64,000 nucleotides of DNA from NCBI RefSeq assembly GCF_000518865.1, contig NZ_JAEK01000014.1:1-64000 (forward strand), written 5' to 3'. Every line of letters starts with the position of its first letter. Within the stretch, counting starts at the first letter, position 1. The position numbers were made by a program, and so were the translations under genes. The stretch comes from Bacillus sp. J37 (GTDB lineage: Bacteria; Bacillota; Bacilli; Bacillales; Bacillaceae). The notes under the pieces were generated by a model that had not been told where the DNA came from, made no database searches, and saw nothing but the letters and a program-made list of their open reading frames with translations. This document shows, one piece after another, positions 9,438 through 20,132 of this stretch.

Positions 9438-10793
9438 TTATTTAAGCTTATGCACGGCTTGAATAAAAATGTCTCCTCTTTCTTCAAAAGTTTTGTATTG
9501 ATCCCAGCTTGCACATGCAGGTGATAGCAATACAACATCATCATTTTCAGAAACATTAAACGCCGCAGATACAGCTTTTTCTACATTATCGACACGTTTA
9601 ATATGTTCTATTCCATTTTCTTTTGCTATTCTCTCAAGCTTTGGTGCTGTTTCGCCAAATAAAATCATCGCTTTTACATTTTTTAAGAATGGTTTTAATT
9701 CATCAAACTCATTTCCTCGATCGAGGCCGCCTGCCAGCAAAATCGTAGGTGAGGAAAAGGCTTGAAGTGCTTTACTTGTAGCAAGGATATTTGTAGCCTT
9801 TGAATCATTATAAAAGCGTCGACCTTCAACAGAATCTACGAACTGAAGACGATGTTTAACACCTTGGAATGTTGTCAGTACTTTATAAATTGCCTCATTT
9901 GAAACATCTCTTAATTTTACAGCTGTAATCGCTGCAAGAATATTTTCTAAATTATGTTCTCCAGGTAAAACGATATCTCTAATATTAATAATCCTTTCAC
10001 CCTTAAACCAAATACACTCATCTTTGATGTATACACCATTTTCTAGTACACTTGATGTTGAAAAGTAGATTTTTTGCGCCCTAGAAGTTTCCGACAATGC
10101 ATAAACCTCATTGTCATTTTTATTAATTATTGATACATCGTCATTTGTTTGATTTTCATAAATTTTACCTTTTGCATATACATATTCATCTTTCGTTCCG
10201 TGATAATCTAAGTGTGCCTCAAAAATATTCAGAATCATCGCAATTGCAGGTTTAAAATCAATTGTTCCCAATAGTTGAAATGATGATAGCTCCATCACAA
10301 TAACATTTTCTTTTGTTGCTTTTTCTGCTACTTCACAAGCGACAGTACCAATATTTCCAGCAATTAATGGTTGTTTTTCATCCACTTTAAGCATTTCATA
10401 AATAAGAGTGGTAGTTGTTGTTTTACCATTTGAACCAGTGATAGCAATAATATCTGCTTCTGATACTTTATAAGCAAGCTCCACCTCAGTTATGATCGGT
10501 AGATTTTTTTCTTTAGCACGGGCAATTAGGGGATTTGAATAAGGTATACCCGGATTTTTCACAATAATGTCAACAGGGTTCTCGTCAATTAAAGATAACG
10601 GATGGCCACCTCCAACTACTTTGATCCCCAGACTCATTAACTCTTTAACACTGGAGTCTTCCTCTGTAGCTTTTACATCGTTTACTGTAACATTTGCTCC
10701 AAGCCGATGTAATAATTTAGCGGCCGCTAAGCCGCTTTTTGCTAATCCTATAACTAATACATGTTTATGTAGATAATCTTTCACGTTTTTCAA
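9438..10793 (-). CDS. murD: UDP-MurNAc-L-alanine:D-glutamate ligase MurD
   Basis: MurD is the ATP-dependent cytoplasmic ligase that adds D-Glu to UDP-MurNAc-L-Ala. The 451-residue product has the N-terminal nucleotide-sugar fold (VIGLAKSG near 14), the Mur ligase P-loop GSNGKTTTT at 120-128, the central motif ELSSFQL and EAHLDYH, and the C-terminal NDSKATN motif. The start is TTG at 10793, directly adjacent to the mraY stop, with ribosome binding site GAGGTG inside mraY; expression is therefore coupled. Confidence 0.98.
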   Translation of the reverse strand: MKNVKDYLHKHVLVIGLAKSGLAAAKLLHRLGANVTVNDVKATEEDSSVKELMSLGIKVVGGGHPLSLIDENPVDIIVKNPGIPYSNPLIARAKEKNLPIITEVELAYKVSEADIIAITGSNGKTTTTTLIYEMLKVDEKQPLIAGNIGTVACEVAEKATKENVIVMELSSFQLLGTIDFKPAIAMILNIFEAHLDYHGTKDEYVYAKGKIYENQTNDDVSIINKNDNEVYALSETSRAQKIYFSTSSVLENGVYIKDECIWFKGERIINIRDIVLPGEHNLENILAAITAVKLRDVSNEAIYKVLTTFQGVKHRLQFVDSVEGRRFYNDSKATNILATSKALQAFSSPTILLAGGLDRGNEFDELKPFLKNVKAMILFGETAPKLERIAKENGIEHIKRVDNVEKAVSAAFNVSENDDVVLLSPACASWDQYKTFEERGDIFIQAVHKLK

Positions 10794-11768
10794 TTACAAC
10801 CACACCTCAATATAAATTCCAAGTACTGCAAATAAAAGACCAACCGTCCAGAACGTTACAACAACTCTCCACTCGGACCATCCAACTAATTCATAATGAT
10901 GATGAAGAGGACTCATTTTAAAAACTCTTTTTCCTGTCGTTTTAAATGAAATGACTTGAATAATAACAGATAATGTTTCTATTACAAAAACTCCGCCAAT
11001 TAATACAAGTAAAATTTCTAGTTTTGTTAAAATTGCAATAGTTACAATTGCTCCACCCAAAGCCAGAGATCCAGTATCTCCCATAAATACTTTTGCCGGA
11101 TGAGCGTTAAAGACTAGAAATCCTAAAACCGCTCCAACAACAGCTACTGAGAATATTGCCACATCATATTGTGACTGATTCCAAGCCAAAACAGCAAAAG
11201 CACCAAACGCAATTGCGGCTGTTCCAGATAAAAGCCCATCTAGTCCATCTGTTAAGTTAACAGCATTTGAACCGCCAACTAACATAAAAATGACTAAAAT
11301 CACATATCCCCAACCCAGATCTAATGAAACAGACGTTCCAGGAATTGAAATTTCCGTAGAAAAACCATATTGTGTGAACACTAAATAGAAAATAACTGCA
11401 ATAATCACTTGACCAAGCAACTTTTGTCTAGACGTTAATCCAAGGTTCCGCTTCATGACAACTTTTATAAAATCATCTAAAAAGCCAAGTAAACCATATC
11501 CGAACGTTACAAACAATAAAAGGTACATTTCTACACTAAGTTGAGAAAACTTACCCGTCATGACAATCGTTGTAATGATAATTGATATAATGATCATTAC
11601 ACCTCCCATGGTAGGAGTTCCCGATTTTTTTTGATGCGATTTCGGCCCTTCTTCTCTTATACTTTGACCAAATTTCAATCTTCTTAAAAACGGTATAATG
11701 ATTGGGGATAGCAATACACTTATTAGAAATCCCATAACGATAGTTATTAAAATCACCTGCTCTAACAT
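10794..11768 (-). CDS. mraY: Phospho-MurNAc-pentapeptide transferase MraY
   Basis: MraY is a polytopic membrane enzyme that transfers phospho-MurNAc-pentapeptide to undecaprenyl phosphate, forming lipid I. The 324-residue protein has about ten transmembrane helices and the catalytic aspartate motifs: FLDDFIK (cytoplasmic loop 2), NLTDGLDGL and [11 protein letters not shown], plus the HHHYE loop near the C-terminus. [10 protein letters not shown] is the usual N-terminal family motif. The ribosome binding site is GGGGAGGTG. Confidence 0.99.
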   Translation of the reverse strand: MLEQVILITIVMGFLISVLLSPIIIPFLRRLKFGQSIREEGPKSHQKKSGTPTMGGVMIIISIIITTIVMTGKFSQLSVEMYLLLFVTFGYGLLGFLDDFIKVVMKRNLGLTSRQKLLGQVIIAVIFYLVFTQYGFSTEISIPGTSVSLDLGWGYVILVIFMLVGGSNAVNLTDGLDGLLSGTAAIAFGAFAVLAWNQSQYDVAIFSVAVVGAVLGFLVFNAHPAKVFMGDTGSLALGGAIVTIAILTKLEILLVLIGGVFVIETLSVIIQVISFKTTGKRVFKMSPLHHHYELVGWSEWRVVVTFWTVGLLFAVLGIYIEVWL

Positions 11769-11951
11769 GAGTACACCTCCCCAGGGAAATCCGATTTATT
11801 TTCATATACAAGCGTAACTTTTACGACAATATCATATGAAGTATTTTTTTTATTATGTTTTTCTAAACGTATTTTTTTCTTCATCTTATCAACTTCTCTT
11901 TCTACTTTGTTACCTATTCTTATGAAAGGTCCTAAATTTTCACAACTAAAT

Positions 11952-13409
11952 TCATTTTTTTATTACTCTAAGGGCAATTTCTCTGTCATCAAAATCAATG
12001 GTATTTGTTCCTATTTGCTGATATGTTTCATGCCCTTTACCAGCTATGAGGATAACATCATCTTTTTTGGCTTTTGAAATAGCGTAAGATATAGCCTCTT
12101 CTCTATTAACAATTGATGTATAATGTTGTCCAACTACGCCCTCTTCCATGTCGAGCAATATACTTTTCGGATCTTCACTTCTAGGGTTATCAGAGGTGAA
12201 GATAGGTTCTTCACAATTTTCTACAGCAATCTTTGCCATTAAAGGTCTCTTTGTTTTATCTCGATCACCACCACAACCTATGATACAAAAGATCCTTCCT
12301 GCTGCAAATTGCTTAATAGTCTGCAGAACATTTTCAAGACTATCAGGAGTATGGGCATAGTCTACGATAACCGTAAAATCTTGACCACCATCAACCAATT
12401 CAAAACGTCCCCTTACACCATCCATCGATTCAATTGCTTTTACGATTGTTTCTAAATCAATTGAAGAACATAGTGTAGCAGCTACAGCAGCTAGTACATT
12501 ATAAACACTGAACTTTCCAACCATTTGAATCGTGACAAATTCGGTGCCAACGGGAGTAATAAGCTGAAATGCAGTACCCTTTGACGTCATTCTAATATCT
12601 TTAGCCATTATATCTGCATCACTGTCAATTCCATATGTAACAATCTTAGCAGTTGTCATTTTTTTAAAATCTTCTGATGCTTCTTCATCTCCATTTAATA
12701 CTGCATATTTCATACGGTCATGTTCAAATCGATTTCCTAATTGTGCAAACAAGAGGCCTTTTGCATATTTATAGGCTTCCATTGTTTTATGATAATCTAA
12801 ATGATCCTGTGTTAAATTTGTAAAAACAGCTACGTTAAAGTCACAACCATGAATTCTTCCAAGATGCAGAGCATGGGAAGACACCTCCATTACTGCATGT
12901 GTCACGTCTTCATCTTTCATTTCTCGGAATGTTTTTTGAAGGGTCAAACTCTCAGGTGTCGTGTTTTTAACCTCTTTTTGTTTGTCGCCTATTTTCATAT
13001 ACATAGTACCGATCAAGCCGGTTTTTTTATTTGCTTCATTTAAGATTCTTTCTATGATATGAGTTGTAGTTGTTTTTCCGTTTGTTCCGGTTACACCGAT
13101 AAGATGCATTGAATGTGTAGGCTGACCATAGAAGATATCAGCAAGTACCGCCATAGACCTTTTTGTATCTTTTACAATAATAACAGGAATTGAAACATCC
13201 AATTTTTTCTCTGCAAGTATAGCTGCTGCACCATTTTCAACAGCTTTATGAGCATAATCATGTCCATCTACTGTGTACCCTTTTATACAAATAAACAAGC
13301 TACCAGGCTTCACTTCTCTTGAATCCATTTCAATAGAGCCGATAGTTGGATTTGCTGTAGATATTGTTAAATCATCATGCAAATATGTAAGTAATTCATT
13401 TAACTTCAT
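11952..13409 (-). CDS. murE: UDP-MurNAc-tripeptide synthetase MurE (meso-diaminopimelate-adding)
   Basis: MurE adds the third stem-peptide residue. The motif SDNPRSEDP near 390 contains DNPR, the signature for meso-diaminopimelate rather than lysine, as expected in Bacillus. The P-loop is GTNGKTTTT at about 108-116. The ATG at 13409, behind AGGTAGG, gives 485 residues and the family start [10 protein letters not shown]; an upstream start at 13460 would add 17 residues without a good site. A 180-bp AT-rich gap separates it from mraY. Confidence 0.97.
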   Translation of the reverse strand: MKLNELLTYLHDDLTISTANPTIGSIEMDSREVKPGSLFICIKGYTVDGHDYAHKAVENGAAAILAEKKLDVSIPVIIVKDTKRSMAVLADIFYGQPTHSMHLIGVTGTNGKTTTTHIIERILNEANKKTGLIGTMYMKIGDKQKEVKNTTPESLTLQKTFREMKDEDVTHAVMEVSSHALHLGRIHGCDFNVAVFTNLTQDHLDYHKTMEAYKYAKGLLFAQLGNRFEHDRMKYAVLNGDEEASEDFKKMTTAKIVTYGIDSDADIMAKDIRMTSKGTAFQLITPVGTEFVTIQMVGKFSVYNVLAAVAATLCSSIDLETIVKAIESMDGVRGRFELVDGGQDFTVIVDYAHTPDSLENVLQTIKQFAAGRIFCIIGCGGDRDKTKRPLMAKIAVENCEEPIFTSDNPRSEDPKSILLDMEEGVVGQHYTSIVNREEAISYAISKAKKDDVILIAGKGHETYQQIGTNTIDFDDREIALRVIKK

Positions 13410-13605
13410 CTTTATTCCTACCTTCATCACTTGTTTCAATTTGTCTTCATAGAAAGACAATAATAAATCAATCTTTCATTAAGTATGTATTTTTTCTCCG
13501 TACTTATTTTATCTTACTTATGAGAAAGAAGCCATCATTCCTTTCATTTTCTTACGAAAAAGACAGGAAATTTATTTAACCTGTATTTTTTAACATAACA
13601 ACAAA

Positions 13606-13652
13606 AAGAAAGCGTGCCAATGCAACTTTTTTTGCAAAGGGCAAGCTTTCTT
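13606..13652 (-). terminator. Terminator after spoVD
   Basis: An extended hairpin with arms AAGAAAGCNTGCC/GGCANGCTTTCTT (one mismatch) and an inner TGCAA/TTGCA stem begins a few bases after the spoVD stop. It is followed on the minus strand by TTTTTGTTGTT. It would separate pbpB-spoVD transcripts from murE. Confidence 0.85.
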
Positions 13653-13655
13653 CAT

Positions 13656-15602
13656 TCATTCATTTTGTTTTGATTTCGGTTCGTTTTCCTCACCTAAATA
13701 TACTCGTAGTGTAGATCCTTCCTTTACTTTAACACCTTCATTCGGGGATTGTTGCACAACAACATCTCCTTCACCTGACACATCTAGATTTAAATTCACA
13801 AATTGTTCAGCCAGCTCTTTTTTTGATAACCCTATAATATTCGGTACTTCGACAAGTTTTGTGTCTAGCCAATTATACTCTTTTTCAATTTGACCTTTTC
13901 TAGGCTTGACCCCAATTTCAGGTAATACATCTCTCATAATATTACCAACGATAGGCGCAGCTACTGTCCCACCGAATTGAACAGTATCCTTAGGATTATC
14001 AACAGCCACATACACAACAATCTGAGGATCATCTGCAGGTGCAAATCCAATAAACGAAACGATATGGTTATTTTCCATGTAACGACCATCTTTTACTTTT
14101 TGAGCTGTACCGGTCTTACCACCAACACGGTATCCATCTACAAATGCATTTCGTCCAGAACCAAGCGCCACTACACTTTCAAGAGCATATCGAATCTCCT
14201 TTGAAGTCGCTTCTGAAATAACTTTTCTTTTTGCCTCAGGTGTATTTCTGCTAATTACTTCGTTTGTGATAGGGTCAACCCATTCTTTGGCAATATAAGG
14301 AGTATAGAGAACACCTCCATTTATCGCAGCTGAAACAGCTGCAACTTGTTGAATTGGGGTAACTGATACACCTTGCCCAAATGCGGTAGTTGCCAGTTCA
14401 ACCGGACCCACCTGTTCGGGCTTAAACATAATACCGGTTCCTTCCCCCTGAAGATCAATACCTGTTTTTTCCCCAAACCCAAAGTCTTTAATATATTTAA
14501 ATAATGTTTCTTCGCCAAGTCTTTGCCCTAACTCAACAAAGCCCGGGTTACAGGAATTTTGGACAACTTCCAAGAACGTTTGATGGCCATGGCCTCCTCT
14601 CTTCCAACATCGAAGCCTCGCACCATCCACTTCTACAGATCCCGAATCATTGAATTCATCTTTCTTTAAATCCACTTTCCCTTCCTCAAGAGCTGCTGCT
14701 AATGTAATAATTTTAAAGGTAGAACCCGGCTCATACGTACTCCAAACCGGCAGATTTCGATTGTAAATCATAGGATCAACTTTTTTAAAATTAGAAGGGG
14801 CAAAATCAGGTCTACTTGACATCGCCAATATTTCACCATTATTAGGATTCATAGCGATGGCTATTATTCCATCCGGATTATAGGTAGCCTGGGCATTATC
14901 CAGTTCTCTCTCCACAATTGTTTGGACCCTTGAATCGATGGTTAATTTCAAATTGTCCCCATCAACAGGTGCTGTATAATCATCAGCTTCATCTGGCATC
15001 CTTTTTCCTTTTGCATCAGAATAAAATTTCACGTATCCTTTTTGCCCTTTTAACTGCTCGTCATAGTATGCTTCAAGACCTAATAAACCCTGGTTGTCTA
15101 TACCTGCAAATCCTAACACATGGGACAGGTAGCTTCCAAAAGGATAATACCGTACAGAATCTTCGGCAATATAGACGCCTTTAATATTTAAATCTCGTAC
15201 TTCATTTGCTTTCTCATGTGATATTTTTCTTCCTTCAGGATTGATCTTCTCAATTGAAACCTTCTTCGTAATATGACTATACGCTTTTTCCTCAGACATA
15301 TTTAATACTGCTGCTAATTGCTTTGCTGCATCTGCCGGATCCTCAATTTGCCTTGGTACAACATATATCGTTGGTGCACTCATATTTGTAGCGAGTTTTA
15401 CACCATTACGATCCAGAATTTCTCCGCGCTCAGGCTCAAAAGGTATATTTCTACTCCATAAATCTTTAGCACCTGAGGTCAGTGTATTCCCAAGAAAAAA
15501 TTGAACATATCCTAGACGTATATCAATCACTAAGAAAATGAGAAAACCGAAAAGCAACGTCAAAGCAAGACGTTTTCGAACGGTTACATTTGATACCCGC
15601 AT
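13656..15602 (-). CDS. spoVD: Sporulation-specific penicillin-binding protein SpoVD
   Basis: SpoVD is a class B PBP transpeptidase needed for spore cortex synthesis, the partner of SpoVE. The 648-residue product has a short cytoplasmic tail, one transmembrane helix (about 11-30), a PBP dimer domain and a transpeptidase domain. The active-site Ser is in STFK at 294-297, with SCN near 350 and KTGTAQ near 500. One C-terminal PASTA domain starts about VEVPNIIG. The single PASTA domain separates it from PBP2B, which has two. B. subtilis SpoVD is of similar length. It is the first gene after pbpB. Confidence 0.97.
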   Translation of the reverse strand: MRVSNVTVRKRLALTLLFGFLIFLVIDIRLGYVQFFLGNTLTSGAKDLWSRNIPFEPERGEILDRNGVKLATNMSAPTIYVVPRQIEDPADAAKQLAAVLNMSEEKAYSHITKKVSIEKINPEGRKISHEKANEVRDLNIKGVYIAEDSVRYYPFGSYLSHVLGFAGIDNQGLLGLEAYYDEQLKGQKGYVKFYSDAKGKRMPDEADDYTAPVDGDNLKLTIDSRVQTIVERELDNAQATYNPDGIIAIAMNPNNGEILAMSSRPDFAPSNFKKVDPMIYNRNLPVWSTYEPGSTFKIITLAAALEEGKVDLKKDEFNDSGSVEVDGARLRCWKRGGHGHQTFLEVVQNSCNPGFVELGQRLGEETLFKYIKDFGFGEKTGIDLQGEGTGIMFKPEQVGPVELATTAFGQGVSVTPIQQVAAVSAAINGGVLYTPYIAKEWVDPITNEVISRNTPEAKRKVISEATSKEIRYALESVVALGSGRNAFVDGYRVGGKTGTAQKVKDGRYMENNHIVSFIGFAPADDPQIVVYVAVDNPKDTVQFGGTVAAPIVGNIMRDVLPEIGVKPRKGQIEKEYNWLDTKLVEVPNIIGLSKKELAEQFVNLNLDVSGEGDVVVQQSPNEGVKVKEGSTLRVYLGEENEPKSKQNE

Positions 15603-15733
15603 ATCCTTTTATTCCCCCTTGTCTAGGCTCGTTCAAATATATATGCTTGTACAAGATGAGGTAGAACAGAAAACGAGTACTATAACCACTTTCAGCTATG
15701 ACACTATACTTTTCATTTTACATATCACAAAAA

Positions 15734-15808
15734 AGAACAGGGCATTATTGATATACTTAAATAGAGATTTAACATCATCTATTCCGATAACAAATTTAGC
15801 CCTGTTCT
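15734..15808 (-). terminator. Long-loop inverted repeat, probable terminator after pbpB
   Basis: Perfect 10-bp arms AGAACAGGGC and GCCCTGTTCT enclose 55 bases, which contain an inner AATAGA/TCTATT stem. The distal arm on the minus strand is followed by TTTTTTGTG. It begins 10 bp beyond the pbpB stop, as a branched intrinsic terminator would. Confidence 0.6.
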
Positions 15809-15818
15809 GCTTATTTAC

Positions 15819-18008
15819 TTAATCTGTTGCTTCATTATTTTTTTCAGTTTTAACCTCTGAAGAACTTAGCGTAATCGTAAGAACGTCTCCCTTCTTCAAA
15901 ACGGTACCCTTCTTAACACTTTGTTTTGTTACGTATCCGGACCCTTCAGTTTTTATTGATAAACCTAATAGATTTCCAAGCTTCATTACATCTCGTTTTG
16001 ACCAGCCATTTAAATCAGGTATTTTCACATTTTCTGAGGTTTGGATGAGTATTTTTTCATTTGACATCATCGCAGTACCGGCAGTTGGGTATTGAGAGAT
16101 TACTTTTTTTCCACTGCCAAGTATTACTGGTTCCATGCCTAACTCTTTTAACTGATTCACCGCATCTGTCGGACCTAAATCAACAGTGTCAAGAAGTTCA
16201 ATTCCGTCTGAAGTCGTTTGTGGCTGATTATTCGTGTCCACTTCTTCAGTTGGCTCTATTTGCAAATATTGCAAGCTATTTTTCATCACAGTATTAAAGA
16301 TCATCGAGACTGGTACTGAGCCAGCCTTCCCTTTTAAATCAGGCTGTTGGACTGCAACATAGACTACAAGCTCAGGATCTTCCTTAGGAGCCATACCTAA
16401 AAAAGAAAAAATATAATTATCATGACCTGTCATATAGCCTTTTCCATTTGGGTTTGGAATTTGGGCAGTTCCGGTTTTTCCTGCTACTTCATATCCATCA
16501 ATTCTATATGGTTTACCAGTACCACCTTCTGAGCTTACAACGGTTTCTAAAATATCGAGTGTTTCTTTTGCTGTTTTTTCCGAGATCGGCTGAGAAACAA
16601 CTTTCGGACTGTTTTCTTTTACAATCTCATCTGTGTCTTGGTCAACAATTTTTTCAATGACATAAGGCTTCATCATTTTCCCATTATTTCCAATAGCAGT
16701 TGCCGCTTGAACTAATTGAATCGGTGTAAAAGCAGACGCTTGTCCAAATGCCGTAGATACTTTATCAATTTCATAATTGAAGTTCATTTTACTCTCAGCT
16801 TCGTTTGGTAAATCAATCCCAGTTTTCTTAGTGAAACCGAATTTATCTAAGTATTGATAGAACCTATCTGTTCCTAATGCGTCTTTAGCTAAAATTGAGA
16901 ACCCGACATTAGAGGACTTTTGGACACCCTCGTTAAATGTTATAACACCCCATCCTCCACGTTTATGGTCTCGAACAACGGAAGGACCAACAGAATATGA
17001 ACCTGATTGGAAAGTTGCATTTCCATTATAGACCCCTTCTTCAATCGCAGATGCTAGTGTAAATATTTTCATGGTTGATCCGGGTTCAAAAGGATAGGAA
17101 ATAACGTCATTATAATATGAGGTGATATTTCTTCTATTAGGATCAAAGCTTGGGCGCTGGGCCATAGCTAAAATCTTTCCTGTCTTTGGATCTGCTACGA
17201 CTGCGATTATTTTTTCTGGTGAATATTCCTCCACTACTTGATTCATAGAGTCTTCGAGAAATGTTTGTATTTTTTGATCGATCGTTAAATAGACATTATT
17301 GCCATTCTTTGGGGCAACAATTTCATCATCACTATTAGGAAGTTTCCAATTATATTGATCTTTTTCGAATTTTATATAGCCATCTTCCTCATGAAGATAT
17401 TTTTCCAACGTTTTTTCAAGCCCCATCATACCAACGGTTTCTCCTGTATCTTCCTGGTTTTGAGCATATCCAATTAAATGAGAAGCAAACAAACCATTTG
17501 GGTAAAAACGTTGTGTATCCCTATTAAACGTAATTCCAGGGAGCTCTAATTCTTCAATTTTCTCCTTTAGTGTGTGACTAATATCTCGTCCTGCTGAACC
17601 AAATTCCACCTGATATAAGTCTTTTGAAAGAATTTCTTCAACTTCATTTACTTCCAGATCAATCAATGGTGCAATTTTTTCAGCCGTTTCTTGAACATCA
17701 ACTACATGTTGAGGATTATCGGGATCAGTCGTTATTTTATCATCTAATATAGCAACAAGTTTATAAGATGATTTATCTTCAGCGATTACTTCTCCTTTTC
17801 GGTCAAGAATCGACCCTCTTTTAGCTTCAATAGTCCTTTGGCTTTCATATAACTCTTCTGCTTTTGCAGCGAGAGCTTGTCCATGAACCGAACCAGTCGA
17901 TTGAATATAAAAGAAACGAATAAAAATAGTAAAAAACAGCACTCCAAATATTAACGCCAAAAAAGCGGCGCCTCTATTCATGTTCTTATTTTTTTGAGTC
18001 AATTTCAT
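15819..18008 (-). CDS. pbpB: Penicillin-binding protein 2B (septal transpeptidase)
   Basis: PBP2B is the essential class B PBP that crosslinks septal peptidoglycan with FtsW. The ATG at 18008, behind AGGAGGT, gives 729 residues; an upstream in-frame start at 18095 adds 29 residues without a ribosome binding site. The layout is a basic tail, a transmembrane helix (about 13-33), a dimerisation domain, and a transpeptidase domain with STMK at 311-314, SSN near 366 and KTGTAQ near 510. Two PASTA domains lie at the C-terminus, followed by an acidic/Ser tail. It is in the operon mraZ-rsmH-ftsL-pbpB. Confidence 0.98.
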   Translation of the reverse strand: MKLTQKNKNMNRGAAFLALIFGVLFFTIFIRFFYIQSTGSVHGQALAAKAEELYESQRTIEAKRGSILDRKGEVIAEDKSSYKLVAILDDKITTDPDNPQHVVDVQETAEKIAPLIDLEVNEVEEILSKDLYQVEFGSAGRDISHTLKEKIEELELPGITFNRDTQRFYPNGLFASHLIGYAQNQEDTGETVGMMGLEKTLEKYLHEEDGYIKFEKDQYNWKLPNSDDEIVAPKNGNNVYLTIDQKIQTFLEDSMNQVVEEYSPEKIIAVVADPKTGKILAMAQRPSFDPNRRNITSYYNDVISYPFEPGSTMKIFTLASAIEEGVYNGNATFQSGSYSVGPSVVRDHKRGGWGVITFNEGVQKSSNVGFSILAKDALGTDRFYQYLDKFGFTKKTGIDLPNEAESKMNFNYEIDKVSTAFGQASAFTPIQLVQAATAIGNNGKMMKPYVIEKIVDQDTDEIVKENSPKVVSQPISEKTAKETLDILETVVSSEGGTGKPYRIDGYEVAGKTGTAQIPNPNGKGYMTGHDNYIFSFLGMAPKEDPELVVYVAVQQPDLKGKAGSVPVSMIFNTVMKNSLQYLQIEPTEEVDTNNQPQTTSDGIELLDTVDLGPTDAVNQLKELGMEPVILGSGKKVISQYPTAGTAMMSNEKILIQTSENVKIPDLNGWSKRDVMKLGNLLGLSIKTEGSGYVTKQSVKKGTVLKKGDVLTITLSSSEVKTEKNNEATD

Positions 18009-18116
18009 ACTAAACCTCCTACGGTGTATCATACCACCTAATACGACAATTGAATAGGATAAGAAGGAAGAGGATGACTCAATATTCCGGGTCATCCTCT
18101 TCTTGTATTTTCACTA

Positions 18117-18479
18117 TTAATTTTGTACACTTTTGACGTTATTTTGATCTAATGTAAGCCCTAGCTCTTTTGCCTTTTCCCATATACGATCATATGTACT
18201 TAATTCCTCTACCTGAACATGGAGGTCACTGTTTAACTTTGTTTGTTTTTCAATCTGAGCTTCAATCTCTTGAATTTCAATGTTCGATTGGTAAACAGAA
18301 TAAGAATTCGTCACAATCGCAATAGCTCCGATAACAAATAAAGAAACAAATACTAAAATGAGAAATTTCTCTCCTGGTGTAATTGAGGCTCTTCTCTTAA
18401 TAATAATTGGTTCTTGTTTCGGCATGTGCTGGATCTGTTCTTGTCGTTGTTGTTCTAATTTCATTGCTAAATTACTCAT
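18117..18479 (-). CDS. ftsL: Cell division protein FtsL
   Basis: FtsL is a small bitopic divisome protein that pairs with DivIC and DivIB and activates PBP2B-FtsW. The ATG at 18479 gives 120 residues beginning MSNLA, as in B. subtilis, with AGGAGGT as ribosome binding site. A start at 18506 would lie in front of that site. It has a basic cytoplasmic region (KRRASITPGEK), one transmembrane segment (about 45-65) and an extracytoplasmic leucine-zipper-like coiled coil. Confidence 0.96.
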   Translation of the reverse strand: MSNLAMKLEQQRQEQIQHMPKQEPIIIKRRASITPGEKFLILVFVSLFVIGAIAIVTNSYSVYQSNIEIQEIEAQIEKQTKLNSDLHVQVEELSTYDRIWEKAKELGLTLDQNNVKSVQN

Positions 18480-18517
18480 TTTATTGCAACCTCCTTTATT
18501 TTTCAAATAATCTCTAC

Positions 18518-19450
18518 TTATATTTTTTCAGCAATACGTAACTTAGCTGATCTTGCTCGATTATTTTCTTCAAGTTCCTGTTCACTTGGCAAAATAGGCT
18601 TTCTAGTAATAACCTTCACTTTAGGCTCATATCCTTCAGGAATAAAAGGCATATTCCTTGGGAGTTCGGGCGGTGTAGCAGCTTCTTTAAATGCAGTTTT
18701 ACAAATGCGATCTTCTAGGGAATGGAATGTAATCACACTGACTCTCCCTTGTGGCTTTAACAACTCAATTGATTGAGCAATTGCCTCTTCAAACACTTTT
18801 AATTCGTCATTAACGGCAATTCTTATCGCTTGAAATATCCTTTTAGCAGGATGTCCACCTTTTCTTCTGGCAGGTGCCGGAATTGCATCTTTTATTATTT
18901 CAACTAATTCGCCGGTAGTACGAATTGGCTGTAGCTCTCTGTGAGATTCAATCTTCCTTGCAATCTGTTTTGAGAACTTTTCTTCACCGTATCGAAAAAA
19001 GATTTTAACTAACTGCTCATAAGACCAAGTATTAACAACGTCATATCCTGAAATATCTGATTGCTGATCCATTCTCATATCCAATGGCGCATCATGATGA
19101 TAGCTAAACCCACGTTCAGGGGTATCCAGTTGTGGTGATGAAACACCTAAATCAAATAAGATTCCGTCTACCTTCTCTACTTCTAATTCAGCTAATTTTT
19201 CAGCCAAATATCGAAAATTACTTTTAATAAACGTTACTTGTCCTTCATACGAAGCTAGTTTTTCTTTTGCATTATTCAGTGCTACATCATCTTGGTCAAA
19301 TGCATATAAATGACCTTTTTTTGATAGCTTTGACAGAAGATAGCTGCTATGGCCTGCTCCACCTAGTGTGCAATCAACATAAATCCCGTCTTCTTTAATA
19401 TTTAAGCCATCCACAGTTTCCTTTAATAACACAGTAGTATGTTTAAACAT
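18518..19450 (-). CDS. rsmH: 16S rRNA m4C1402 methyltransferase RsmH (MraW)
   Basis: RsmH N4-methylates C1402 in the 16S rRNA P-site using S-adenosylmethionine. The 310-residue product begins [11 protein letters not shown] and has the AdoMet motif [11 protein letters not shown] near 30, the [12 protein letters not shown] motif near 103 and the ITFHSLEDR motif near 245. Start ATG 19450 has GAGGTGG eight bases upstream; an earlier GTG lies within that site. Gene order and spacing fit the mra operon. Confidence 0.98.
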   Translation of the reverse strand: MFKHTTVLLKETVDGLNIKEDGIYVDCTLGGAGHSSYLLSKLSKKGHLYAFDQDDVALNNAKEKLASYEGQVTFIKSNFRYLAEKLAELEVEKVDGILFDLGVSSPQLDTPERGFSYHHDAPLDMRMDQQSDISGYDVVNTWSYEQLVKIFFRYGEEKFSKQIARKIESHRELQPIRTTGELVEIIKDAIPAPARRKGGHPAKRIFQAIRIAVNDELKVFEEAIAQSIELLKPQGRVSVITFHSLEDRICKTAFKEAATPPELPRNMPFIPEGYEPKVKVITRKPILPSEQELEENNRARSAKLRIAEKI

Positions 19451-19577
19451 AAGTTGTACCACCTCTTCAAATCAGTTTCCTACTTTAGATACCAAAACAT
19501 TGGAAAGATATCTCTATCCCCAATTTTTTGTCTATCCTTAGCTTGTCCATTTTCGTTTGTTTTCTGCAAAGTGAAGA

Positions 19578-20009
19578 TTAGAGATCGAAATCAATCATAT
19601 TTTCCGCAATTTCCTCAAAAGAATCTTCCTGTTCAGCAACATAACTTTCCCAAATGGACTTACTCCATAGCTCAATCCGATTTGAAACGCCTATGACAAC
19701 ACATTCTTTCTCTAGTTTTGCGTATTGAAGTAATGGTGTGGCAATGTTAACACGACCTTGTTTGTCAATCTCACATTCAGTCGCACCTGAAAAGAAAAAT
19801 CGAGTAAATGCACGAGCATCTTTTTTCGTTAGAGGGAGTGCTTTTAGCTTTTCTTCAATTATGTTCCATTCACTCATTGGATAAACAAATAAACATTGAT
19901 CAAGACCTCTTGTAACAACGAATGTTTCCCCAAGGCCTTCCCTAAACTTTGAAGGGACGATCATTCTGCCTTTTATATCAATGGTGTGATGGTATTCTCC
20001 CATAAACAT
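19578..20009 (-). CDS. mraZ: Transcriptional regulator MraZ
   Basis: MraZ is a ring-forming DNA-binding protein with two AbrB-like halves that regulates its own operon. From the ATG at 20009 it is 143 residues, beginning [11 protein letters not shown], the B. subtilis length and start. The two DXXXR signatures are DIKGR and DKQGR. An upstream GTG at 20024 is possible but would lie in the operator. It is the first gene of the dcw cluster. The repeats in front of it (20021-20068) are the likely binding site. Confidence 0.97.
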   Translation of the reverse strand: MFMGEYHHTIDIKGRMIVPSKFREGLGETFVVTRGLDQCLFVYPMSEWNIIEEKLKALPLTKKDARAFTRFFFSGATECEIDKQGRVNIATPLLQYAKLEKECVVIGVSNRIELWSKSIWESYVAEQEDSFEEIAENMIDFDL

Positions 20010-20020
20010 GCTCGATGTCC

Positions 20021-20068
20021 CCACTTTCTCTCCCTAACTCACCACTTCCCCCCACTTATCTCCACTTC
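20021..20068 (-). promoter_or_regulatory. Probable MraZ operator (AAGTGG repeats at 10-bp period)
   Basis: On the minus strand AAGTGG occurs at 20068-20063, 20058-20053 and 20048-20043, exactly one helical turn apart, and again at 20026-20021. This matches the (AAAGTG[T/G]NNN)x3 MraZ box described for mollicutes and the role of MraZ as autorepressor. A TAGAAT -10-like hexamer at 20076-20071 lies immediately upstream, so bound MraZ would cover the start site. No good -35 is visible. Confidence 0.75.
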
Positions 20069-20090
20069 TATTCTACATTTCTTTTCACAA

Positions 20091-20114
20091 AAAAAAAACC
20101 CTGTAATCACAGGA
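20091..20114 (-). terminator. Terminator after bshC
   Basis: CCTGT/ACAGG stem with a GATT loop is followed on the minus strand by nine T residues, 19 bp after the bshC stop. It insulates mraZ from bshC readthrough. Confidence 0.85.
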
Positions 20115-20132
20115 TTTCCAAAAAACTTTTAT

